From Amycolatopsis sp. 2-15 (lineage in GTDB: Bacteria > Actinomycetota > Actinomycetes > Mycobacteriales > Pseudonocardiaceae): a stretch of 64,000 nucleotides of DNA. Both the position numbers and the translations under genes were made by a program. A model generated the notes under the pieces. That model saw only the letters and a list, made by a program, of their open reading frames with translations, ran no database searches and had not been told where the DNA came from. The stretch spans positions 8,092,001 through 8,156,000 of the forward strand of contig NZ_CP127294.1 of the NCBI RefSeq assembly GCF_030285625.1, in the 5' to 3' direction. This document shows, piece after piece, positions 1 through 7,093 of this stretch (position 1 is its first letter; the number at the start of each line of letters is the position of its first letter).

Positions 1-54
1 CAGCACGGCGAGGATCTGGTGGATGTCGAAGAAGGAATGCAGGAAATCGCCCAT
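1..54 (-). CDS. Polar amino acid ABC transporter permease (5' end only)
   Basis: Only the first 18 codons lie in the window, starting at an ATG and running off the left edge. The peptide reads MGDFLHSFFDIHQILAVL, which resembles the N-terminus of HisM/GlnP-type permeases, where a short amphipathic lead precedes the first membrane helix. A permease of this type would form the inner-membrane channel for the family 3 binding lipoprotein encoded 3.6 kb away on the plus strand. A TATAG-N-CTATA palindrome lies about 100 bp upstream of the start and recurs before that lipoprotein gene, which supports a shared regulon. The family call rests on a very short peptide. Confidence 0.45.
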   Translation of the reverse strand, partial: MGDFLHSFFDIHQILAVL

Positions 55-153
55 GGGACCAGGTGTCCTTACCTCGGTTCGGCCGCGGACCGCGGGAGTG
101 CGCGCGGACCCGGGCTCAGCGGGGTCGGCGACGGTACCGGCCGGCAGTTCGTC

Positions 154-166
154 TTATAGACTATAA
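154..166. promoter_or_regulatory. Operator candidate, TATAG-N-CTATA copy 1
   Basis: TTATAGACTATAA is a perfect 13-bp palindrome in otherwise GC-rich DNA. It lies between the permease start at 54 and the 3' end of the hydrolase. The 11-bp core recurs at 1120-1130 and 3593-3603, each time in an intergenic region of this locus. The FCD-type GntR protein encoded at 1309 is the likeliest binder (inference). Confidence 0.7.
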
Positions 167-214
167 CTGTGACGCGGCGCTCACGGTAGCAGGTTCGACA
201 AGTTAGTCAACGAC

Positions 215-230
215 TGAAGTGCTCACTTCA
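215..230. repeat. Short inverted repeat at hydrolase 3' end
   Basis: TGAAGTG-CT-CACTTCA is a perfect 7-bp inverted repeat overlapping the stop codon of the minus-strand hydrolase. It could be a small terminator hairpin (no T-tract is visible) or a second operator. Nothing in the sequence decides. Confidence 0.35.
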
Positions 231-1056
231 ACCGGCTCGCGAGCAAGCCGGCGAAGAAGTCCTGGACCACGGGGATCACCAAACTGCCCTGGTGGGCCAC
301 CCCGGGCACCACGTCGAACCGCACGGAGAGCCCGCTGCGCTCGAAGCTGTCGCGCAACGTCTCGATGCGCTCGATGCGCGTGCGGCCGGTTTTCTCCACG
401 CCGTCCATCCAGTTCGGACCGCCGGCGTTGTTGATCTCCCAGGTCTCCACGTCCGCGGAGCCGACCACCAGCTGCACCGGCACGCGGCGCAGGGCCGCGA
501 GGTCGAGCTCGATGCCGAACTTCTCGCGGAACCCGCCGGTGCCGAGCCACCACGGCAGCGAGTCGTCGAGCTGCGTGATGCGGCCCGGCGCGCCGATCGA
601 GACCCCGGCGAGGCGGTCGGGGTGGGCGTAGAAGAACCGGTGCGCGAACTGCCCGCCACCGGAGAAACCGTGCAGGAAGAAGGTTTCGGTCTCGGTGTTG
701 AACTCCTGCCCGACCTCCTCGACGATGTGCAGCAGCTCCTCGTCGAAGCGGATCCCGTCGTACTCCAGGAACTTGAAGCTGTGCAGCTCGCGCCGCTTGC
801 CGATCCCGGCGGGGAACAGCGGCGCGAGGATCACGCACCCGTGGCGGGTCGCGAAGTCCGCCCACTCGTTGCGGTAGCGCTCGGCCGAGCGGCCCGTGCC
901 GTGCTGCACCACGACCAGCGGCAGCGGGGCCGCGCCGGGTGTGTGGTCCTTCGGCACGAACAGGCCGTAGGACAGGCGCTGGTCGTGGCCGGAGGCGAAG
1001 AACGGGGTCGCGCCGACGAAGTGGGCTTCCTGTGAGTCGGGTTCGGTGGTGGTCAT
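223..1056 (-). CDS. Alpha/beta hydrolase, esterase/PHB-depolymerase-like
   Basis: This 277-residue protein has the alpha/beta-hydrolase layout: an oxyanion-hole HG at about residues 52-53, a nucleophile elbow HGFSGGG with Ser132, and a catalytic His candidate in GVAHQGS near residue 255. It lacks a signal peptide, so it should act in the cytoplasm as an esterase or amidase; the substrate is unknown. An ATG 48 bp upstream is possible, but I prefer the internal ATG (MTTTEPD). It follows a GAGGAG ribosome-binding site and leaves room for a promoter containing the palindrome at 1120-1130. The gene is divergent from the GntR gene, so one site could control both. Confidence 0.8.
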   Translation of the reverse strand: MTTTEPDSQEAHFVGATPFFASGHDQRLSYGLFVPKDHTPGAAPLPLVVVQHGTGRSAERYRNEWADFATRHGCVILAPLFPAGIGKRRELHSFKFLEYDGIRFDEELLHIVEEVGQEFNTETETFFLHGFSGGGQFAHRFFYAHPDRLAGVSIGAPGRITQLDDSLPWWLGTGGFREKFGIELDLAALRRVPVQLVVGSADVETWEINNAGGPNWMDGVEKTGRTRIERIETLRDSFERSGLSVRFDVVPGVAHQGSLVIPVVQDFFAGLLASRLK

Positions 1057-1119
1057 GGCAGCCGGGAGCTCCTCGGGTTTCGGGGACGGGCACGAGCGAT
1101 GCATTACGGACGAAGACGA

Positions 1120-1130
1120 TATAGGCTATA
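1120..1130. promoter_or_regulatory. Operator candidate, TATAG-N-CTATA copy 2
   Basis: TATAGGCTATA sits in the divergent region between the hydrolase (minus) and the GntR regulator (plus). A GntR regulator acting on its own gene and a target would be expected to bind here. The core is identical to the copies at 155-165 and 3593-3603 except for the central base. Confidence 0.72.
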
Positions 1131-1308
1131 AACTCAAATCAGGCCTCTGGACCCTGTGTGATGCGACAACCCCGGCCGGGCGGACCCACGAGGCCGCCTC
1201 GTCCGGCCCGACAGGATGCAGACCACAGGCCACAGCCTGCCCACCGAGCGGGAGGAGACCGATATCCTTGCGGTCCCCCAAGCCCCGCGGAGAGAGACAA
1301 CCAGGCCG

Positions 1309-1974
1309 ATGACCCACCCCCGCCCAGCCCTCACGAAGAACGCATACGTCTACGAGGAGCTGCGCCGGCGCATCCTGGCCGGTGAGCTGATCCAGGGCCA
1401 GTCCATCTCCCAGGAGCAGCTCGCGGCGGAGCTCGGCGTGAGCACCACTCCCCTGCGCGAGGCGCTGCGACGGCTCGACGCCGAGGGGCTCGTGACGATC
1501 GACGCCCACCGCGACGCGCGGGTGAGCCGGCTCAACGCCGAGGAGGCCCGCAGCCTGTTCGAGGTCCGCGAGCGCCTCGACCCGCTGGCCACCAAGCTCG
1601 CCGCCACACGCCGGACCGACGCCGACATCGCGGCGATCGAGTCCGCGCTCAAGGATCTCGAGCCGCTGAGCACGTCCACCGGCTTCGACTCGCTGCTCGT
1701 GCACCGCGCGTTCCACCGCAGCGTCTACACGGCCTCGCACAACCCGTTGCTGATGACGCTGCTCGAAGGGCTCTGGGACAAGGCCGACCGCTACCGGCTG
1801 ATCGGCCTGCAGTCCAAACCGGACTCCCCGCAGGACCAGGAACGCGTGCGGCGCGAGCACATCGAGATCGCCCAAGCTGTGATCTCGGGTGACGCCCGCA
1901 CGGCCGAGCGGACCATGAAGAAACACGTGCTCGGCAGCCTCGGCCGCCGGGCGATCGCCGCGCTGGAGGCCTGA
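1309..1974 (+). CDS. GntR-family regulator (FCD/FadR subfamily)
   Basis: The 221-residue product has an N-terminal winged HTH at about residues 10-75 (LAAELGVSTTPLREALRRLD is the recognition region) and a C-terminal all-helical FCD ligand-binding domain. This architecture binds DNA as a dimer and releases it on binding a small acid or catabolic intermediate. An upstream ATG at 1216 would add 31 residues unlike the family, so I chose the ATG at 1309, about 12 bases after AGAGAG. It is divergent from the hydrolase, with a palindrome between them. It probably regulates the hydrolase, itself and the flanking ABC importer genes (inference). Confidence 0.87.
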   Translation: MTHPRPALTKNAYVYEELRRRILAGELIQGQSISQEQLAAELGVSTTPLREALRRLDAEGLVTIDAHRDARVSRLNAEEARSLFEVRERLDPLATKLAATRRTDADIAAIESALKDLEPLSTSTGFDSLLVHRAFHRSVYTASHNPLLMTLLEGLWDKADRYRLIGLQSKPDSPQDQERVRREHIEIAQAVISGDARTAERTMKKHVLGSLGRRAIAALEA

Positions 1975-1980
1975 GCGCGC

Positions 1981-2886
1981 TCACAGGAGCGCCAGCGGGT
2001 TGGCCGGCGAACCCGTCCCGCCCTCGACCACGAGCGGCGCCACCACGAAGAGGAACTCGTGACGACCTTCCTCGGCACACGCGGCGGCCAGCGGTTCGAG
2101 CGCGCAGTTGTCCACCACGGCCAGCCCGTAGGCGAAGATCGCGCCGTGCACGGTCCACGGCACTCCGCCGTCGTTCGGGGCCCGGTCGAGCATGTCCCAG
2201 GCCAGCGCGGCGCAGTCGTGGTCACGCAGGAACTTCAGGCAGGAGACGTGCAGGCCCGGCCGGCTCGCCTCGGTGCCCCACGGCGGGTTCTCGCGGTCCC
2301 ACGCGTCGCGTCCGCAGTGGACGACCACCGCGTCGCCAGGCCCGACGGCCACTCCTTGCGCCTGGGCGATCTCTTCGAGCTCGTCGCCGTGCACCGGCCG
2401 ATCGAGGGTCACGTACGGCTCGCCGCGGAAGGCCGGCACGTCGAGGAGCACCCCGCGCGTGACGATGCCTTCGCGCCAATGCTCGACCGAACCCCAGCGG
2501 CTGCCGCGCGAGGTGAGCTCCACGTCGGGGTCGCGGCCCTGCCACAGGCCGCGTTCGTCCCAGACGTGGCAGAGCGCGTCGACGTGGGTGGAGGCGACGC
2601 CGTGGTACTCGATGCCGTAGTAGTCACCGGAGATCCCGCCGGTGCCGCGGGGCGTTTTGGTCGTGTAATGCGAGGCCGGACGCGGGTTGTCCACGTGGGG
2701 GCGGGTCGGGAACGGCCGGCTGAGCGACACCGAGCGGCCCGTGCGCACGAGCTGCGCGGCTTCGGCCCGTTTGGCGGCGGTGATCAGGTTGACGGCGCCG
2801 ACCTGGTCGTGGGCACCCCAGCGGCCCCAGTTGCTGCGGCCGTGGAGCTGCTCCTCGACTTCGGCGCGGGTCCAGTCACGCGCCAC
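1981..2886 (-). CDS. Cyclase-family (kynurenine formamidase-like) metal-dependent hydrolase
   Basis: The 301-residue protein belongs to the putative cyclase family (Pfam PF04199), shown by GVASTHVDALCHVW, whose His-x-Asp and later His are the metal ligands. Members hydrolyse formamides or cyclic amides such as N-formylkynurenine and isatin. The substrate here is not apparent. Translation starts at a GTG preceded by GAGGTGGAG. The stop lies 6 bp from the stop of the convergent GntR gene, leaving no room for a terminator. A consensus-like promoter is visible at 2925-2953. The gene is divergent from the SGNH hydrolase. Confidence 0.82.
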   Translation of the reverse strand: MARDWTRAEVEEQLHGRSNWGRWGAHDQVGAVNLITAAKRAEAAQLVRTGRSVSLSRPFPTRPHVDNPRPASHYTTKTPRGTGGISGDYYGIEYHGVASTHVDALCHVWDERGLWQGRDPDVELTSRGSRWGSVEHWREGIVTRGVLLDVPAFRGEPYVTLDRPVHGDELEEIAQAQGVAVGPGDAVVVHCGRDAWDRENPPWGTEASRPGLHVSCLKFLRDHDCAALAWDMLDRAPNDGGVPWTVHGAIFAYGLAVVDNCALEPLAAACAEEGRHEFLFVVAPLVVEGGTGSPANPLALL

Positions 2887-2924
2887 CGCTCCACCTCTTC
2901 CGGCTCGCCTCCGAGTGTTGGTAT

Positions 2925-2953
2925 TTTCTAAGCGACAAGTACCAGATTGTCAA
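2925..2953 (-). promoter_or_regulatory. Sigma-70-type promoter for the cyclase gene
   Basis: On the minus strand, TTGACA is followed after 17 bases by TAGAAA, about 40 bp upstream of the cyclase GTG. The -35 is a perfect match and the -10 matches 4 of 6. Confidence 0.55.
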
Positions 2954-2973
2954 CCGCGGGAAGGCGGCGACGA

Positions 2974-3534
2974 GTGAAGAAGATCGTCCTGTTCGGCGAC
3001 AGCATGCTGGGCCGGTTCACCAAACCCCGCATCGACCAGCTCGAGGCCGAGGCCGGCGACGTGGTCGTCTTCAACTGCGCCGCGGGCGGCTGGAAGAGCG
3101 ACGACGGGGCGCGCCGCGCGGCCACGATCGCCAAGACCGAGCCCGACGTGGTGGTGTTGTCCTTCGGTGCCAACGACTGCGCGCCCGACCGGCTCGTGGA
3201 GCTCGACGCGTACGCCGGGAACCTGCGCACGATCGCCGACGCCTTCGCCCCCGCCACACTGATCGGGTTCCTGCCGCCCTCGATCGAGGAGATCGACGGC
3301 GTCGGCAAACGCGGGCGCACGAACGCCGTCCTCGACACCTACCGCGACGTGCTGCGCGAGGTCGTCTCGGCCGCGAACTCGGTGGACACCGACGCCGCGG
3401 TGGCGCCGCTCGTCGCCACCGGGGAGCCGGTCCACGAGGACGGTCTGCACCTCACCGGCGACGCCTACCGGCTCGTGATCTCGGCGCTCGCCGAGCGGAT
3501 CTCGGCCATCGGGACCACCTCCGACCTGCACTGA
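2974..3534 (+). CDS. SGNH/GDSL-family hydrolase
   Basis: A compact 186-residue hydrolase carries the SGNH blocks: FGDS with Ser10 as nucleophile, the GxND block as FGANDC, and the catalytic Asp/His pair in HEDGLHLT near the C-terminus. It has no signal peptide. The start is a GTG with GGGAAGG 10 bases upstream; an in-frame TTG at 2947 is less likely. SGNH proteins of this size act as thioesterases, arylesterases or carbohydrate O-deacetylases. With the cyclase and the alpha/beta hydrolase it makes three hydrolases in one locus. Confidence 0.8.
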   Translation: MKKIVLFGDSMLGRFTKPRIDQLEAEAGDVVVFNCAAGGWKSDDGARRAATIAKTEPDVVVLSFGANDCAPDRLVELDAYAGNLRTIADAFAPATLIGFLPPSIEEIDGVGKRGRTNAVLDTYRDVLREVVSAANSVDTDAAVAPLVATGEPVHEDGLHLTGDAYRLVISALAERISAIGTTSDLH

Positions 3535-3575
3535 TCTCCCCGGAGACGAGGTGCTGATGCCGGAACTACAAGTCG

Positions 3576-3605
3576 TTGACTGCCTGAAGTTCTATAGCCT
3601 ATAGT
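3576..3605 (+). promoter_or_regulatory. Promoter of the binding-protein gene, -10 overlapped by operator copy 3
   Basis: TTGACT (3576-3581) is separated by 18 bases from TATAGT (3600-3605). The third palindrome, CTATAGCCTATAG at 3592-3604, covers the -10 box. Bound regulator would block RNA polymerase, so repression is the natural reading. Confidence 0.65.
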
Positions 3606-3668
3606 TCCGCTCCATCGTCAGCGCTCCCCGCTTTCTGCCCTGACCTCCCGGTCTGGCGAAGGAGACCC

Positions 3669-4535
3669 ATGAACCGAATTCCCCTGCGGCGCGCGCTCGG
3701 TGCGCTCGGCCTCGCCGCACTCACCGCCGCCTCCGTCACCGCGTGCGGCGGAGGCGATTCCGCGGCCGGCGACGACTTCGGCCTCGCCCAGCCCGGCACC
3801 ATCACGGCGGCGGTCACGGCGGGCGACTACCCGTTCGTCTCCCCCGACGCCAGCGGCAAGCCGGTCGGCCTGCTCGTGGACCTGAACAACCTCATCGCCG
3901 ACCGGATGCACCTCAAGATCGTCTACAAGACGACCACCGTCCAAGCCGGACTCCCCGGTCTCACCAGCGGTCAGTACGACCTGATGTCGGTGGGCCTGGT
4001 CGCGAGCGACGAACGCAAGAAGAGCGTGGCGTTCACCAAGGCGATCTTCTGGGGCCAGAACGTGGTCGTGGTCCCGGCGAGCTCGACCGCGAAGTCCATT
4101 CCGGACCTGGCCGGCAAGCGCGTGGGCGCCGGCGCGAACAGCACGCAGGAAGATTTCGCGAAGAAGAAGATGACCACGTCGCAGCTCGTGTCCGAAGCCA
4201 CCGACGGCGCGGGCGTGAACCAGCTGCTCGCGGGCAACCTCGACGCGATGGTCCTCGGCTCGACGCACGTCGGGCAGATCTTCACCGAGCACCCGGGCAA
4301 GCTCAAGGTCGCGCTGACCTCACCGCAGGACCAGCCGGGCGCGGAGGCGGTCAACAAGAAGCTGACCAAGTTCCTCGACGCCTACAACACGGAGCTCACG
4401 GCGCTCGCGAACGACGGCACGTTCCTCAAGCTGTACCAGAAGTACTTCCCGAACCTGCCGTACCCGACGCAGATGTATCAGTTCTGGCCCTCGATCCAGC
4501 AGCAGATCGAGAAGCAGGGCAAGCCGACCCCGTAG
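3669..4535 (+). CDS. ABC transporter substrate-binding lipoprotein, polar amino acid type (family 3)
   Basis: The 288-residue precursor has a lipoprotein signal peptide ending at Cys26 (TACGG lipobox). The mature part resembles periplasmic binding protein family 3, with PGTITAAVTAGDYPFV opening the first lobe and FLDAYNTELTALANDGTFLK in the C-terminal lobe. It should be tethered outside the membrane and deliver a polar amino acid or small organic acid to an ABC permease. The permease starting at 54 is the probable partner; no ATPase gene is visible in the window. Its promoter is overlapped by the third TATAG-N-CTATA site. Transcription probably ends at the strong hairpin 50 bp downstream. Confidence 0.85.
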   Translation: MNRIPLRRALGALGLAALTAASVTACGGGDSAAGDDFGLAQPGTITAAVTAGDYPFVSPDASGKPVGLLVDLNNLIADRMHLKIVYKTTTVQAGLPGLTSGQYDLMSVGLVASDERKKSVAFTKAIFWGQNVVVVPASSTAKSIPDLAGKRVGAGANSTQEDFAKKKMTTSQLVSEATDGAGVNQLLAGNLDAMVLGSTHVGQIFTEHPGKLKVALTSPQDQPGAEAVNKKLTKFLDAYNTELTALANDGTFLKLYQKYFPNLPYPTQMYQFWPSIQQQIEKQGKPTP

Positions 4536-4588
4536 CCGGACGGGACTCGGTGCCCCGCCGCGCTTTTCCATGTGGCGCGCAGCGGGAA

Positions 4589-4631
4589 GACAAGGGGTTT
4601 CCTGCCCACGCTGGGCAGGAAACCCCTTGTC
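4589..4631. terminator. Bidirectional terminator hairpin
   Basis: A perfect 20-bp inverted repeat (arms 4589-4608 and 4612-4631) with a 3-base loop lies between the convergent binding-protein gene and the secreted M15-like gene. It is long enough to serve both directions. T-rich flanks are minimal, as is common in actinomycetes. Confidence 0.85.
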
Positions 4632-4655
4632 GTTTCCGGTGTTCTGCTCACCCGC

Positions 4656-5381
4656 TCAGCAGGTGACGGACACCTTGGCCCCGGCCTTGAACGACACGTG
4701 CACGTGGTCGAAGTGGTTCGCGGTGGGGCTGCCGCGGTCCTCCATCGGATCCCAGCCGCTGCCGGTGTTGATGCGCTGGCGCCAGATCACGTAAGTCACG
4801 CCGAACTCGCCCTGGTGGGCCAGTACGTACGCGGCGAGCGCGTTGCCGGTCGTGGTGTCGACCATGAAGTCGAGCGCGAGACCCGCGGGGTGGTCACTCG
4901 CGCCCCCTCGGCCGGCGCGGCCGCCGACGGAGCTCACCTTGAACTTCGTGAGGATGTGGTTGCCCACCTGGGCCGCGCCGGATTGCGCACCGGCCAAAGT
5001 GGACGAACACGCCTTACCTGCGGACAAGGTCTTCGTCGCCGCGGGCGGGGGCTTCGGCTTGGTCTTGGCGACCGGCTTCTTCGTCGTCGGCTTCGGGGAC
5101 GCGGCCGACATGCTGGGAACCGACGTGCTCGGGGTCGTACTGGGGGTCGTCTGGGTGGGACTGCTCGGCGTCGTGCTGCTCGGCGCGGGGGCGGCGGACA
5201 GCGGAGCGCTCGAAGCAGGCCGCGGTGCGCTGAGGGCGAGGCGGTCGGCGGCCGAGACCTGCCCACCGCCCGGGATAGCGCCCGTCAGCCACACGAGGGC
5301 GACCAGCCCGAGGGCGGCGAGCACGCCGACCCCGACTGGCAGCCGCCACGACAGCGACCGGTAGCGATGTCTTCCGGACAT
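4656..5381 (-). CDS. Secreted or membrane-anchored M15/VldE-like domain protein
   Basis: The 241-residue protein has a short basic N-terminus, one hydrophobic segment at about residues 14-35, and a long Ser/Thr/Pro/Lys linker to about residue 120. A compact C-terminal domain follows. That domain contains ASDHPAGLALDFMV and HFDHVHVSF, the His/Asp pattern of M15-type D,D-peptidases and related actinobacterial C-terminal domains. It is probably displayed outside the membrane, the linker spanning the wall, with a role in peptidoglycan processing. Whether it is catalytic or only a binding domain cannot be decided. It shares the downstream hairpin terminator with the convergent lipoprotein gene. 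Confidence 0.68.
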   Translation of the reverse strand: MSGRHRYRSLSWRLPVGVGVLAALGLVALVWLTGAIPGGGQVSAADRLALSAPRPASSAPLSAAPAPSSTTPSSPTQTTPSTTPSTSVPSMSAASPKPTTKKPVAKTKPKPPPAATKTLSAGKACSSTLAGAQSGAAQVGNHILTKFKVSSVGGRAGRGGASDHPAGLALDFMVDTTTGNALAAYVLAHQGEFGVTYVIWRQRINTGSGWDPMEDRGSPTANHFDHVHVSFKAGAKVSVTC

Positions 5382-5776
5382 CCTGGTGCACCATTTTCTT
5401 CGCTCGGGGAACGCGCGCCGCGAATTCGGGGAGACGGCGCACGCAAAGCGGCCTCGACATTACGAATCGGACACGGCAAAGTCACTGCCGAGTGATTGTC
5501 CGCACAGATCAACAGTGATCGATGCAGGTCAGCTGCGGTTCCGGATTTCCGGCTACCTACCATTGACAGGGCCTCGGCAGCCATTCCGCGCGTTCACGGT
5601 CACCGAGCGCGAGTCCGGTCATCGCGCATTCCGGCCCTGCGTTTTCCATGATCACCCGTACGAGGCCGAGCAGGGCCGAAGAGGCCTCGGAACCGATACC
5701 GAAGGCTGACCCCGGTTGACGAACCGCCGTTTTGGATCCAAACTCTCGGGATTCGGACCCGACGCATGGAGGCGGC
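5382..5776. other. Intergenic region, 395 bp
   Basis: This is a divergent promoter region between the M15-like gene and the threonine-synthase-like gene. The only clear signals are the promoter and palindrome at 5715-5742. I see no RNA gene or riboswitch. Confidence 0.5.
5715..5742 (+). promoter_or_regulatory. Promoter and TTTGGATCCAAA palindrome before the threonine-synthase-like gene
   Basis: TTGACG (5715-5720) is followed after about 17-18 bases by a weak -10 near CAAACT. A perfect 12-bp palindrome TTTGGATCCAAA (5731-5742) occupies the spacer and -10. Its TGGATCCA core also occurs upstream of three genes in the 34-38.5 kb locus. Confidence 0.5.
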
Positions 5777-7012
5777 ATGACGTTCTCGTTCCTCAGTCAC
5801 CTGGAGTGTTCCCGGACCGGAGACCGGTACGAGGCGGACCAGGTGGCCGGCACGTCGGCCGCGGGAGCGCCGCTGCTCGCGCGGTACGACCTGGAGCGGG
5901 TGCGGGAAACGGTGACGCGCGAGGACATCGCGGCCCGCGAACCCAGTCTCTGGCGCTACCACGAGGTCCTGCCGGTGCGTTCGCGCGACAACATCGTGAG
6001 CCTGGGCGAAGGCCTGACTCCCCTGCTGCCGCTGCCGAACCAGGGCAAGCAGTCCGGCGTGCCGAAGCTGCTCATGAAGGACGAGGGCCTCGTGCCCACC
6101 GGGTCGTTCAAGGCGCGCGGTGCCGCCGTGGGCGTCTCGCGTGCGGCCGAACTCGGGGTGCGTGGCGTCGCGATGCCGACCAACGGCAACGCCGGTGCGG
6201 CCTGGGCGCTCTACGCCGCCCGCGCCGGGATGGACAGTCTCATCGCGATGCCCGACGACGCCCCCGCGATCACCATGAAGGAGTGCCTCGCCGCCGGCGC
6301 CGAGCTGTACCGGGTGGACGGACTGATCGGCGACGCGGGCAAGCTCGTCGGCGCCGCCGTGGCCGAACGCCAGGGCTACCAGGACGTGTCCACCCTCAAG
6401 GAGCCCTACCGGCTCGAGGGCAAAAAGACGATGGGCTACGAGATCGTCGAGCAGCTCGGGTGGCGCGTGCCCGACGTGATCCTCTACCCGACCGGTGGCG
6501 GCGTCGGCATCATCGGCATCTACAAGGCACTGCTGGAGATGCGGGAGCTGGGCTGGATCTCCGGCGACCTGCCCCGGCTGGTCGCCGTGCAGGCCACCGG
6601 CTGCGCGCCGATCGTCGAGGCCTTCAAGTCCGGCGCCACGGAAAGCACCCTGTTCCCCGACGCGCACACCGTCGCCTTCGGCATCACCGTGCCGAAGGCG
6701 CTGGGCGACTTCCTCGTGCTGGACGCCGTCCGGGCCACCGAGGGCACCGCGATCGCGGTGACCGACGACGAACTGCTGGCCGCGCAACGGCGGCTGGCCG
6801 CACTCGAGGGCGCGTTCATCTGCCCCGAGGGCGCGGCCTGTTTCGCGGCGCTGGACCAGCTGCGCGAATCCGGCTGGGTGAGCGAGGACGACGAGGTCGT
6901 GGTCCTCAACACCGGCGCCGGCATCAAGTACCCCGAGACCGTGGAGGTCGACGCGCCGCTGCTGGCGAAGACCGACGCGATCCCCGCCCGGGGTGTGTTG
7001 CGCGCGCGTTAA
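5777..7012 (+). CDS. Threonine-synthase-like PLP enzyme (fold type II)
   Basis: The 411-residue protein begins with the short Cys-containing lead common in threonine synthases (LSHLECSRTG) and has the PLP-lysine motif PTGSFKARG with Lys112. The phosphate-binding glycine loop is in PTGGGVGIIG. Threonine synthase converts O-phosphohomoserine to threonine; related enzymes act as dehydratases or beta-eliminases. The ATG follows GGAGG at ideal spacing; an upstream in-frame ATG lacks such a site. No homoserine pathway gene is nearby, so it is an isolated copy. It could serve a secondary role or be a paralogue beside the main thrC elsewhere. Confidence 0.82.
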   Translation: MTFSFLSHLECSRTGDRYEADQVAGTSAAGAPLLARYDLERVRETVTREDIAAREPSLWRYHEVLPVRSRDNIVSLGEGLTPLLPLPNQGKQSGVPKLLMKDEGLVPTGSFKARGAAVGVSRAAELGVRGVAMPTNGNAGAAWALYAARAGMDSLIAMPDDAPAITMKECLAAGAELYRVDGLIGDAGKLVGAAVAERQGYQDVSTLKEPYRLEGKKTMGYEIVEQLGWRVPDVILYPTGGGVGIIGIYKALLEMRELGWISGDLPRLVAVQATGCAPIVEAFKSGATESTLFPDAHTVAFGITVPKALGDFLVLDAVRATEGTAIAVTDDELLAAQRRLAALEGAFICPEGAACFAALDQLRESGWVSEDDEVVVLNTGAGIKYPETVEVDAPLLAKTDAIPARGVLRAR

Positions 7013-7040
7013 CCCTGCGCGCAGGCCTATGCCGCCCGAT

Positions 7041-7079
7041 TGGATCTGATCTGATGTCCCCACCTCAGCAGCCGATCTG
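7041..7079. promoter_or_regulatory. GATCTGA repeats upstream of the importer operon
   Basis: Three GATCTGA units (two overlapping in TGGATCTGATCTGATG at 7041, one at 7074) lie in the 80-bp leader of the operon. TGGATCTGA also occurs just upstream of another ABC binding-protein gene at 35705. This is a possible GntR operator, but weak. Confidence 0.3.
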
Positions 7080-7093
7080 ACAGGACCGAGCCC

